Assembly: GCA_017501175.1 (NCBI GenBank)
Contig: JAFVXK010000036.1
Location: forward strand, 1 to 21,356
Source: Clostridia bacterium
GTDB taxonomy: Bacteria; Bacillota_A; Clostridia; Oscillospirales; CAG-272
Direction: 5' to 3'
Length of the DNA stretch: 21,356 nt
Shown here: piece after piece, positions 15,181 to 21,356 of the stretch
Numbering within the stretch: position 1 is the stretch's first letter
How the letters are laid out: each line of letters begins with the position of its first letter
Program-made: the position numbers and the translations under genes
The notes under the pieces: model-generated
Told to the model about the DNA's origin: nothing
Seen by the model: the letters and a program-made list of their open reading frames with translations, nothing else
Database searches by the model: none

Positions 15181-16161
15181 ATGATTAAAAAGCTTAAGTT
15201 TTACGTCAGCCACACCGAAAGCCCATACATAAACCTTGCTGCCGAAAATTTTCTTTTCGACACGGTGGATAACGAAACCGTTGTTCTGTACCTGTGGCAA
15301 AACCGAAACACCGTTGTAATCGGTAAAAACCAAAATGCCTTTGCCGAGTGCAGAACCGAGCTTTTAGAAAAGGAAGGCGGAAGTCTGGCAAGACGCCTCT
15401 CGGGCGGCGGCGCTGTGTTTCACGACCTCGGCAACCTGAATTTCACATTTATTTCTTCAACCGACAATCTGGACGTCGAGAAAAACCTGGAGGTAATACG
15501 ACGCGCCTGTCTTATAGCCGGTATCCCAACCGAGATTTCCGGACGCAATGATATTTTAGCAGATGGCAGAAAGTTTTCGGGAAATGCTTTTTACAATAGC
15601 CGTGGGCGCTCATATCATCACGGTACGCTTCTTATACGCGCAGATATGGAAAAGCTTGGCCGCTACCTCACCCCTCCGAAAGCCAAGCTTGAAACGAAGG
15701 GCATCAAGTCGGTAAGGTCAAGAGTAATAAATCTTTCCAACCTTTCGCCCTCTCTTACCTGCGACGCTATGAAGAGCCATCTTCTCACGGCGGCAAAAGA
15801 TGTTTTCGGCTTTCCGCCCGAAGAGATTGCAGAAATCAGCAATGAAAGTCTCGCCCCGTATGCCGAAAAATTCAGCGACAGAGAGTTTATTTACGGCTCA
15901 CCAATTCCCTTTGGAATATCCTGCGAGGGTACTTTACCCTTCGGAAGCGTGACGCTAAATCTTTGCGTGAAGAGCGGTCACGTCACAAATTCAAAGCTCT
16001 ACACAGACGCTCTCGACCCCGAAATTTCCGCGGCGGTGGAACGTGCGCTTACCGCCATTCCCTTTGACCTTTGTGCGATGAGCGATGCGCTTTCAGGGGC
16101 GCTCGACAAGAACACCGCAGACGCCCTTATCGGACTTTTATCAGACCGTGTATTTTCATAG
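15181..16161 (+). CDS. lplA: Lipoate-protein ligase
   Basis: This 326-residue protein attaches free lipoate to lipoyl domains by way of lipoyl-AMP. The catalytic core has LAAENFLFD near residue 20, the RRLSGGGAVFHDLGNLNFTF lipoate-binding segment (about 76-95), and the catalytic Lys131 in DGRKFSGNAF. The C-terminal accessory domain is present, as in the full-length LplA. It sits by the E2 gene whose lipoyl domain needs it; no lipA or lipB is in the window, so the cell may depend on scavenged lipoate. It is divergent from deoR and uses AAAGGA about 7 nt before the ATG. Confidence 0.94.
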   Translation: MIKKLKFYVSHTESPYINLAAENFLFDTVDNETVVLYLWQNRNTVVIGKNQNAFAECRTELLEKEGGSLARRLSGGGAVFHDLGNLNFTFISSTDNLDVEKNLEVIRRACLIAGIPTEISGRNDILADGRKFSGNAFYNSRGRSYHHGTLLIRADMEKLGRYLTPPKAKLETKGIKSVRSRVINLSNLSPSLTCDAMKSHLLTAAKDVFGFPPEEIAEISNESLAPYAEKFSDREFIYGSPIPFGISCEGTLPFGSVTLNLCVKSGHVTNSKLYTDALDPEISAAVERALTAIPFDLCAMSDALSGALDKNTADALIGLLSDRVFS

Positions 16162-16170
16162 CTAAATAAA

Positions 16171-16205
16171 GAGCGAGGATACCGTTTCGGTTATCCTCGC
16201 TGCTC
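16171..16205. terminator. Bidirectional terminator between lplA and the SorE-like gene
   Basis: The arms GAGCGAGGATACCG and CGGTTATCCTCGC pair around TTT with a one-base bulge, in a gap of 85 nt between convergent genes. Short T runs occur on each side. It should serve both genes. Confidence 0.78.
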
Positions 16206-16246
16206 TTTTATGTAGCTTCGGTTAAATTTCTACAAAATGTCTTATA

Positions 16247-17509
16247 TTATATGGGCTTTGCGTTTGCGAGAAGGTACTTCTCGGCTTCAGCGCACCAAAG
16301 ACCGTTGTTGTTCTCTACTATCCTTGCAAGTCCTTTGTAAAGCTCGTTATCCCGACCAAGCTCAGCAAGGTCGGAAAGAGCAACGAGAGGCATAGAAATG
16401 AAGTTGTAAATAAGCTTCTTTCCGCCGGGGATTTTGTCGAGGTTGATAACGGTATCCACAACGGCGTCAAGACCGCCGACGTGAGTAATCATCGCCGTAG
16501 GATTGAGTCTGCCGTCGTTCATCATCTCGATGGATTCTATCATATCGTCGGTATTACCGCCGGTGTTTCCGCATATATGCGTAAAGCTGTAATGCACGTG
16601 ATAGAAGTTGAACAAAGCCGAAAACTCCTTGTTAGTAGGACCTGCAAAGAAGTTAAGGCAGCCGTCAAAGCCAAGCACGCTGTCTGCAAGCTCAATTACA
16701 GGCTTTACGGGAGCGTAGACGAAGGCGTCGTCATAGCCCTTGCCGCCCGAGAGCTCCATAAGATACTCGCGCGCGTTTTCAACCTCGTTTGTGTTGACGT
16801 AAACGAGCTTAACGCCGTTTTTCGCCGCTTCCTCAACCGTCATAATAGACGCAGCGCGCGAAAGGCGGGCGTTGTCGATATCGGTAACAACGAGAAGTCC
16901 GGGCTTGCGGTCACAGTGAATAGCGTAGTCGATAGCGCCAAGACCCATAGGACCTGCCGCAGCCATAAGAATGGTGTTTCCGCCCTCGACTATTCCCATC
17001 GTATGTAAATGAGTGGAGTTGTTCGTGTGATAGTTGGTATGGTAACCGCCGATTACGCAGGAAACGGGCTCGGCAAGAGAGCCGTAGAAGTAGGTATCGT
17101 TATCGTAGCGGAGAAGACAGTTGCACTCCATAACCTCGTTCGGAATAATAACGTACTGCGAGTTACCGCCAACGTAGCGGTATGAGTAGCCGGGAGCATC
17201 AAGCTTGCCCTGCCAACCGATTGCGGGCTGAATTGCAAATCCGTCACCGGGCTTGAATTTATCCTGCCACTTTTTACCGACTGCAAGAATTTCTCCGCAA
17301 AATTCGTGGCCGATTATCGTAGGATTCTCTGCAACGTCGTTGGGAACGCGCGCGTGGTCTGCTCCCTGAAGCGCCGCCTTGTGAGTGGACATACAAACGC
17401 TATCCGAAATTACTTTTGCAAGGATTTCGTCGTCCTTCATTTCCGGAAGTTCAAATTCTTCAAGACGGAGATCGTTTTTACCGTATATACGGACTGCTTT
17501 TGTTTTCAT
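16247..17509 (-). CDS. sorE: L-sorbose-1-phosphate reductase-like zinc-dependent dehydrogenase
   Basis: This 420-residue protein is a medium-chain dehydrogenase. Cys39 and His68-Glu69 (IGHEFCGE) are the usual catalytic-zinc ligands, and the Rossmann motif AAGPMGLGAIDYAIH is near residue 190. The C-terminal half has CLNFFAGP and GGNTDDM as in SorE, which reduces L-sorbose-1-phosphate to D-glucitol-6-phosphate with NADPH. A four-Cys structural-zinc loop is not evident. The start at 17509 is preferred over the ATG 28 codons upstream because AAAGGAG lies about 7 nt before it. Divergent from mtlD, it fits a hexitol-phosphate pathway. A related polyol dehydrogenase is the alternative. Confidence 0.85.
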   Translation of the reverse strand: MKTKAVRIYGKNDLRLEEFELPEMKDDEILAKVISDSVCMSTHKAALQGADHARVPNDVAENPTIIGHEFCGEILAVGKKWQDKFKPGDGFAIQPAIGWQGKLDAPGYSYRYVGGNSQYVIIPNEVMECNCLLRYDNDTYFYGSLAEPVSCVIGGYHTNYHTNNSTHLHTMGIVEGGNTILMAAAGPMGLGAIDYAIHCDRKPGLLVVTDIDNARLSRAASIMTVEEAAKNGVKLVYVNTNEVENAREYLMELSGGKGYDDAFVYAPVKPVIELADSVLGFDGCLNFFAGPTNKEFSALFNFYHVHYSFTHICGNTGGNTDDMIESIEMMNDGRLNPTAMITHVGGLDAVVDTVINLDKIPGGKKLIYNFISMPLVALSDLAELGRDNELYKGLARIVENNNGLWCAEAEKYLLANAKPI

Positions 17510-17527
17510 ATTATTCTCCTTTATGAT

Positions 17528-17548
17528 AAAGCTGCAAAAAACAGCTTT
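17528..17548 (-). promoter_or_regulatory. Small hairpin in the SorE-like leader
   Basis: AAAGCTG (17528-17534) pairs with CAGCTTT (17542-17548) around a seven-base A-rich loop, just upstream of the ribosome site. It may stabilise the mRNA or affect translation. No known riboswitch is seen. Confidence 0.4.
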
Positions 17549-17564
17549 CTTATATAACACAAGA

Positions 17565-17593
17565 ATTATATCACACCTAAGCTCAAAAGTCAA
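17565..17593 (-). promoter_or_regulatory. SorE-like gene promoter, extended -10
   Basis: On the minus strand: TTGACT (17593-17588), 17 nt, TATAAT (17570-17565), preceded by TGTGA. The same TGTGATATAATT block occurs at the deoR promoter. Confidence 0.83.
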
Positions 17594-17652
17594 CCTTATG
17601 ATAATATTATTTATTTCTTGCGTTTGGAAAAGGAAAATATCGGTGTATGCTA

Positions 17653-17681
17653 TTGCTTTTTCAAAACGGTTGTGCTATAAT
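17653..17681 (+). promoter_or_regulatory. mtlD promoter
   Basis: TTGCTT (17653-17658), 17 nt, TATAAT (17676-17681), about 80 nt before the ATG at 17763. The leader is unusually long but shows no clear hairpin. Confidence 0.72.
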
Positions 17682-17762
17682 AACTTCATTACCTTGCTCT
17701 TTTTTCGGTCTGAAATGAGCATATTGAAACAGGAATATTTTATCTTTGGAGGATAATAGATT

Positions 17763-18956
17763 ATGAAACAGGCTCTTATGTACGGCGCGGGAAATATAGG
17801 CCGCGGATTTATCGGTCAGCTTTTCCATATGTCGGGCTATGAAATTTCCTTTATAGACGTTAATATGGACGTAATAAACAAGCTGAATACCGACGGTCAG
17901 TATCCTATCTACATCACCGAGGGCGAGGGATACAGCGAATATACCGTTACCGGTGTTCACGGTGTAAACGGACGCGATAACGAGGCTATTGCCGAAGCAA
18001 TGGCAAATGCCGACATTATGGCAACGGCAGTAGGCGTTAATATTCTTAAATTCATTGCCGCTCCCTTCGCAGGCGGTGTACGTCGCAGAATGGAAAAGGG
18101 TATCGAAGCGCCCCTGAACGTCATAATCTGCGAAAATATGATAGAGGCAGATAAGTATTTTGCCGGACTTGTAAAGGAAAATCTTAACGAGGCAGAGTGC
18201 CGTTATTTTGACTCTCATATCGCACTTGTCGAGCCCTCTATCGGACGAATGGTTCCCGCAACACCGAAGGAAATTGCAGAGAAAAACCCTCTCGCCGTAT
18301 GCGTTGAGCCCTACTGTGAGCTTCCTGTTGACAAAAATGCCTTCAAGGGCGAAATTCCCGCCATCAAGAATATGGTCCCCTTTGCTCCCTTTGATTTCTT
18401 TATCCGCCGCAAGCTCTTTATGCATAATATGAGCCACGCAATTACCGCCTATTTCGGCAATCTTTGCGGTTATACGTACATCTGGGAGGCAGCGTCCGAC
18501 CCCAAAGTCCGCGCTCTTGCAATGCAGGCTCTCGCAGATGCGTCAGCGGCGCTTCACCTCGAATACGGAGTTCCCGTGACCGAGCTTGCGTCCTTCTCCG
18601 AAAACCTTCTCGAGCGTTTTGAGAACAAGCTTCTCGGGGACACCGTTGACCGTGTAGGAAGGGACACGAAGCGTAAGCTCTCAGAGAATGACCGCCTTGT
18701 CGGCACGGCACTTCTTTGCGAAAAGCACGGAATCAATGCTACCTATATTTTGGCAGGCATTGCCGCAGGACTTCACTTCGCTCCCGCAGGCGACGACTCC
18801 TCTATCGAGGTTTCCGAGGACGCAAAGAAGAACGGCGTATTCCACGCACTCGAAACCTATTGCGGAATTTCAAAGGATTCGCAGATGGCAAAGACTATCG
18901 CCGATTTCTATGCAAAAATAGCGGCAAAAACGCCTATCAGCGAAATCATAAAATAA
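17763..18956 (+). CDS. mtlD: Mannitol-1-phosphate 5-dehydrogenase
   Basis: This 397-residue protein oxidises mannitol-1-phosphate to fructose-6-phosphate with NAD+, or the reverse. It belongs to the polyol-specific long-chain dehydrogenases. The N-terminal NAD fold has GAGNIGRGFIGQLF (8-21). The catalytic Lys217, Asn222 and His225 lie in RRKLFMHNMSH. Its length is slightly longer than the usual 380 or so. TTTGGAGG is about 10 nt before the ATG. No mannitol PTS genes are in the window, so substrate entry is elsewhere, or the enzyme makes mannitol for osmotic or redox balance. Confidence 0.95.
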   Translation: MKQALMYGAGNIGRGFIGQLFHMSGYEISFIDVNMDVINKLNTDGQYPIYITEGEGYSEYTVTGVHGVNGRDNEAIAEAMANADIMATAVGVNILKFIAAPFAGGVRRRMEKGIEAPLNVIICENMIEADKYFAGLVKENLNEAECRYFDSHIALVEPSIGRMVPATPKEIAEKNPLAVCVEPYCELPVDKNAFKGEIPAIKNMVPFAPFDFFIRRKLFMHNMSHAITAYFGNLCGYTYIWEAASDPKVRALAMQALADASAALHLEYGVPVTELASFSENLLERFENKLLGDTVDRVGRDTKRKLSENDRLVGTALLCEKHGINATYILAGIAAGLHFAPAGDDSSIEVSEDAKKNGVFHALETYCGISKDSQMAKTIADFYAKIAAKTPISEIIK

Positions 18957-18983
18957 TCCTATCTGATAGACCGAAGAGGACTT

Positions 18984-19532
18984 ATGGAACCGCATGAAAT
19001 TATAGGACAGATACTTAGTATCGCCGCGATGGGCTGCAACATTTTATCCTATCAGAACAAGAGCCAAAAGCACCTTCTTGTTTTTCAGCTTTTGGGCGGA
19101 ACTCTGTTTGCGATAAGCTTTTTCCTACTCGGAGCAACGGTTGGCGCTATCCTTAACCTGATTGCCGTCATTCGCGCGCTTATGTTTCTTTTCTCGGAAA
19201 AGCTTAAAATGTCGCACCCTTTATGGCTCTTTGTCTTTATCGTCAGCTACGTCACGGTTTACATACTCACCTTTACCGTTTTCGGCACGAAGCCAAGCTT
19301 GGTTAATTTCTTGGTTGAAATTCTTCCCGTCATCGGTATGACGGCTCTTTCGGTTGGATTTATGCTTGAGGATTCGTCAAAGGTTCGTATGCTCGGACTC
19401 GTTTCCTCTCCGGCGTGGCTTATCTATAATATCTATTACCTGTCCGTCGGCGCAATAATATGCGAATCTCTCAGCCTTATCTCCATATTTATCGGCATAC
19501 TACGCCACGATAAAAAGCAAGAAATGCATTAA
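18984..19532 (+). CDS. YgjV-like inner membrane protein
   Basis: This 182-residue protein has about six hydrophobic segments and matches the YgjV (Imp-YgjV) family. SYQNKSQKHLLVFQL near residue 22 is followed by FAISFFLLGATVGAILNL and VIRALMFLF. The function of this family is unknown. It starts 27 nt after the mtlD stop with a weak AGAGGA, so it is probably cotranscribed with mtlD. A role in sugar-alcohol uptake is only a guess. Confidence 0.87.
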   Translation: MEPHEIIGQILSIAAMGCNILSYQNKSQKHLLVFQLLGGTLFAISFFLLGATVGAILNLIAVIRALMFLFSEKLKMSHPLWLFVFIVSYVTVYILTFTVFGTKPSLVNFLVEILPVIGMTALSVGFMLEDSSKVRMLGLVSSPAWLIYNIYYLSVGAIICESLSLISIFIGILRHDKKQEMH

Positions 19533-19545
19533 TCGCCTCACAGTC

Positions 19546-19577
19546 AAAAAAGCCTCGGCTTACGCCGAGGCTTTTTT
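19546..19577. terminator. Bidirectional terminator between the YgjV-like gene and the secreted-protein gene
   Basis: Strong stem AAAAAAGCCTCGGC with GCCGAGGCTTTTTT, loop TTAC. T runs on both strands suit the convergent genes either side. Confidence 0.92.
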
Positions 19578-19603
19578 ATTATGTTGTAATTTCCAACCGA
19601 AAA

Positions 19604-21286
19604 TTAGTCGAAGAGACTACCCTCAGACAAAGTGATTCTGTTAACGTAAACAGAGCCTTTGAACATCCAAGTTAAGTGTGTAAGGTCAGAAATCTTGGTA
19701 GAGCTACCGAAGCCGGCATTAGTTACGTAATCAGCGCTTATAATACCACCGTTCTCAGTATATGCGGTAACGGTGCCACTGTTCTCGTCAATAACGAAAT
19801 GTACCGTGGTAAAGGCGGGAGCAGTAGAGTTATACTCATTTACAGTCGTAACCGCTTTACCTCCAACCGAAAGAGTTCCGTCGCTTGCGATATCAAAGAA
19901 CTTCAAATTAGGCTTTGCAGAGGTATGAGCATAGGTCTGAGCGAAATAGCACGCTGAAGCAAAGTCCTCGCCACGGTTAGGATCCAGTGCTACAGAGATG
20001 GAAATTGTCATCTTACCGTCGGTGAGGAAGTTAGCAGGCGCTCCTGAAAGTCTATTGTAGATAGCCATAAACTCGCTTCCGTAATCTTCATTCGTACCGG
20101 GATTAAGATACAAATAACCCTTGTCGATAGTAACGCGGTCATCTTGTGCAGCGTTGTTGTCAACTTCTTTAGCATTATTCCAAGCGGTGCCGATAGCCGT
20201 GAGGGCTCTGAATGACCATAAGTATGCAGCATTTGCAATCTGCGCATTGGAATCCTGAGTAGCAAACGGTACATCAGTATTGATAGCGCCATCCAAGTAC
20301 AAGTTGTATTCACGATACTCGGGAGATTGAGTGGTGTCTTTTAGCACCATTTCGCTGGCAGGATTGGAATACGTGCTGTAAATCGAAGAGAAGGACCTAG
20401 TATTTCCATTACGAACAAAGTCCCATTCCGTCCTTGCGCCAGTATATGTATCTAAATCAAGGTTAGCCAAATTCAGACCGGTAACGTTGTTTTTATGGGT
20501 TCTTCCACCATAAGAACCGGTGTGCACGAAAACTTTATCCTCGAGGTCCTCACCGTAGTAGAAGTAACGGGATACACCCTCTGCAACCTGGATAGTGGTA
20601 TCAGTGACAGCATTGAAGCTCATACCATAAAGCGTCGCGGGATACTTTGCGAAAACGCTGGTATCAGCGGCGGGTACGTTTACTGTAGTACCGACCTTCG
20701 CGATGGCCTTTTTGTTCTCAGCAGCACCGCCGAACACTACCATACCGTAGTCGATAACGCCGTTCTCGTCAGCAAGAGCATAGTCGCCCTTGTAGCCGAA
20801 TGCGTCCTGTGCAGCAGCGCCGAAGTTAATCATTGCTGCAACTGCGTTTGCGAGCTTGGTGCCGGGCTTTTCAACCTTTGTCTTTATAGCATACTCAAGG
20901 ATACTGTAAGTGGTGGTGTCCTGAGCCTCAGCCTCGCCGTCAACGAATGCTGCGATCTCGTAGATGTCACCGATCTCCTTTGCGGAAATCTTGGTGTACT
21001 TGAATGCTACGCATCCGTCGGGAGTCTCCTCGTCCGCGGTAAGATCCGCGTCAGCGATAACCTTATCACCGCCAACGGTGATGTAAACCTTCTCAAGTGC
21101 CTCTGCCTCGTCAGCACAAACACCGGTATAATCTACAGCAACGAGAAGATATACGTTGCTTGCAAACTCAAGGTTTGCGTGGGTAATCTCAAGCTTTGCA
21201 GCCTCGCCCTCTGCTGCGGGCATAATGCCGAGCATTGCGGTAAAGAGCATTGCAAATATAAGAGTGAAAGCTAAAATTCTTTTCAT
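19604..21286 (-). CDS. Secreted protein of unknown function
   Basis: This 560-residue protein starts with a clear signal peptide (basic MKR, hydrophobic stretch, likely cleavage after about residue 26, MPAAEG). A beta-rich domain follows (about 30-115), then a helical stretch (about 128-168) ending in INFGAAAQDAFGY. That YGAAAQ-type motif recurs in surface proteins of gut Clostridia. The C-terminal part (about 330-555) has alternating beta pattern and VHFVIDENSGTVTAY, as in concanavalin/LamG-like folds; this is a guess by pattern. No sortase signal or cellulosomal dockerin is seen. AAGGAGGG lies about 6 nt before the ATG. The C-terminal half is AT-richer in sampled lines than the N-terminal part. 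Confidence 0.83.
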   Translation of the reverse strand: MKRILAFTLIFAMLFTAMLGIMPAAEGEAAKLEITHANLEFASNVYLLVAVDYTGVCADEAEALEKVYITVGGDKVIADADLTADEETPDGCVAFKYTKISAKEIGDIYEIAAFVDGEAEAQDTTTYSILEYAIKTKVEKPGTKLANAVAAMINFGAAAQDAFGYKGDYALADENGVIDYGMVVFGGAAENKKAIAKVGTTVNVPAADTSVFAKYPATLYGMSFNAVTDTTIQVAEGVSRYFYYGEDLEDKVFVHTGSYGGRTHKNNVTGLNLANLDLDTYTGARTEWDFVRNGNTRSFSSIYSTYSNPASEMVLKDTTQSPEYREYNLYLDGAINTDVPFATQDSNAQIANAAYLWSFRALTAIGTAWNNAKEVDNNAAQDDRVTIDKGYLYLNPGTNEDYGSEFMAIYNRLSGAPANFLTDGKMTISISVALDPNRGEDFASACYFAQTYAHTSAKPNLKFFDIASDGTLSVGGKAVTTVNEYNSTAPAFTTVHFVIDENSGTVTAYTENGGIISADYVTNAGFGSSTKISDLTHLTWMFKGSVYVNRITLSEGSLFD

Positions 21287-21299
21287 TTCATTTCCCTCC

Positions 21300-21356
21300 T
21301 TACTGATCGAGCTCAGCTGCGAACCAGCCGCCGTTAAGAATATCTCTTTCAGCGTC
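21300..21356 (-). CDS. C-terminal end of an upstream gene (partial)
   Basis: The last 18 codons and a TAA stop (…NGGWFAAELDQ) run in from the right edge on the minus strand. The stop overlaps the ribosome site of the secreted protein, with a 13-nt gap, which argues for an operon. Too little is visible to name it. Confidence 0.6.
   Translation of the reverse strand, partial: DAERDILNGGWFAAELDQ

Overview
The window reads as a piece of chromosome from an anaerobic, low-to-mid-GC Bacillota (Clostridia-like) bacterium, probably an uncultured gut or rumen type. The evidence is strong AAGGAGG ribosome sites, near-consensus sigma-A promoters with 17-nt spacers, U-tract hairpin terminators, ferredoxin-dependent indolepyruvate oxidoreductase genes, and a secreted protein of a kind seen in gut Clostridia. 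No genus can be named from the sequence alone. There are no rRNA or tRNA genes, CRISPR arrays, insertion sequences or phage genes. No gene-free stretch exceeds about 280 bases.

Bases 1-4505 (+) hold a tight operon: the 3' end of iorA, iorB, a six-helix membrane protein resembling Mpv17/PMP22, a phenylacetate-CoA ligase (PaaK type), a tandem ACT-domain protein and a fold-type I aminotransferase, closed by a strong terminator. Together they connect aryl acetates, aryl-acetyl-CoA, aryl pyruvates and aromatic amino acids. They could run as reductive salvage of phenylacetate or indoleacetate into Phe/Trp/Tyr, or in the fermentative direction. This is the most interesting system in the window.

Bases 4506-9056 hold a stand-alone DUF4838 protein behind a perfect consensus promoter, a roughly 140-nt intergenic element that folds as a long base-paired structure, class II fructose-bisphosphate aldolase, and convergently nagB (glucosamine-6-phosphate deaminase).

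Bases 8975-16205 form a lipoate-dependent 2-oxoacid dehydrogenase island. The minus-strand operon is E2-E3-E1, with E1 alpha and beta fused in one 821-residue chain and E2 starting at TTG. Upstream lie a DeoR-family regulator (-) and a divergent lipoate-protein ligase gene (+). The last two have promoters whose -35 boxes abut.

Bases 16171-19577 hold a sugar-alcohol phosphate pair: a SorE-like L-sorbose-1-phosphate reductase (-) and mannitol-1-phosphate dehydrogenase mtlD (+), expressed divergently. A YgjV-like membrane protein follows mtlD. From 19604 to the end (-) lie a secreted 560-residue protein of unknown function and the last 18 codons of an upstream gene in the same operon.

Most genes are ordinary central or amino-acid metabolism. 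The parts worth a second look are the aryl-acetate operon, the structured element at 6704-6837, the fused E1, the signal-peptide-less DUF4838 protein, and the secreted protein, whose two halves differ in base composition.
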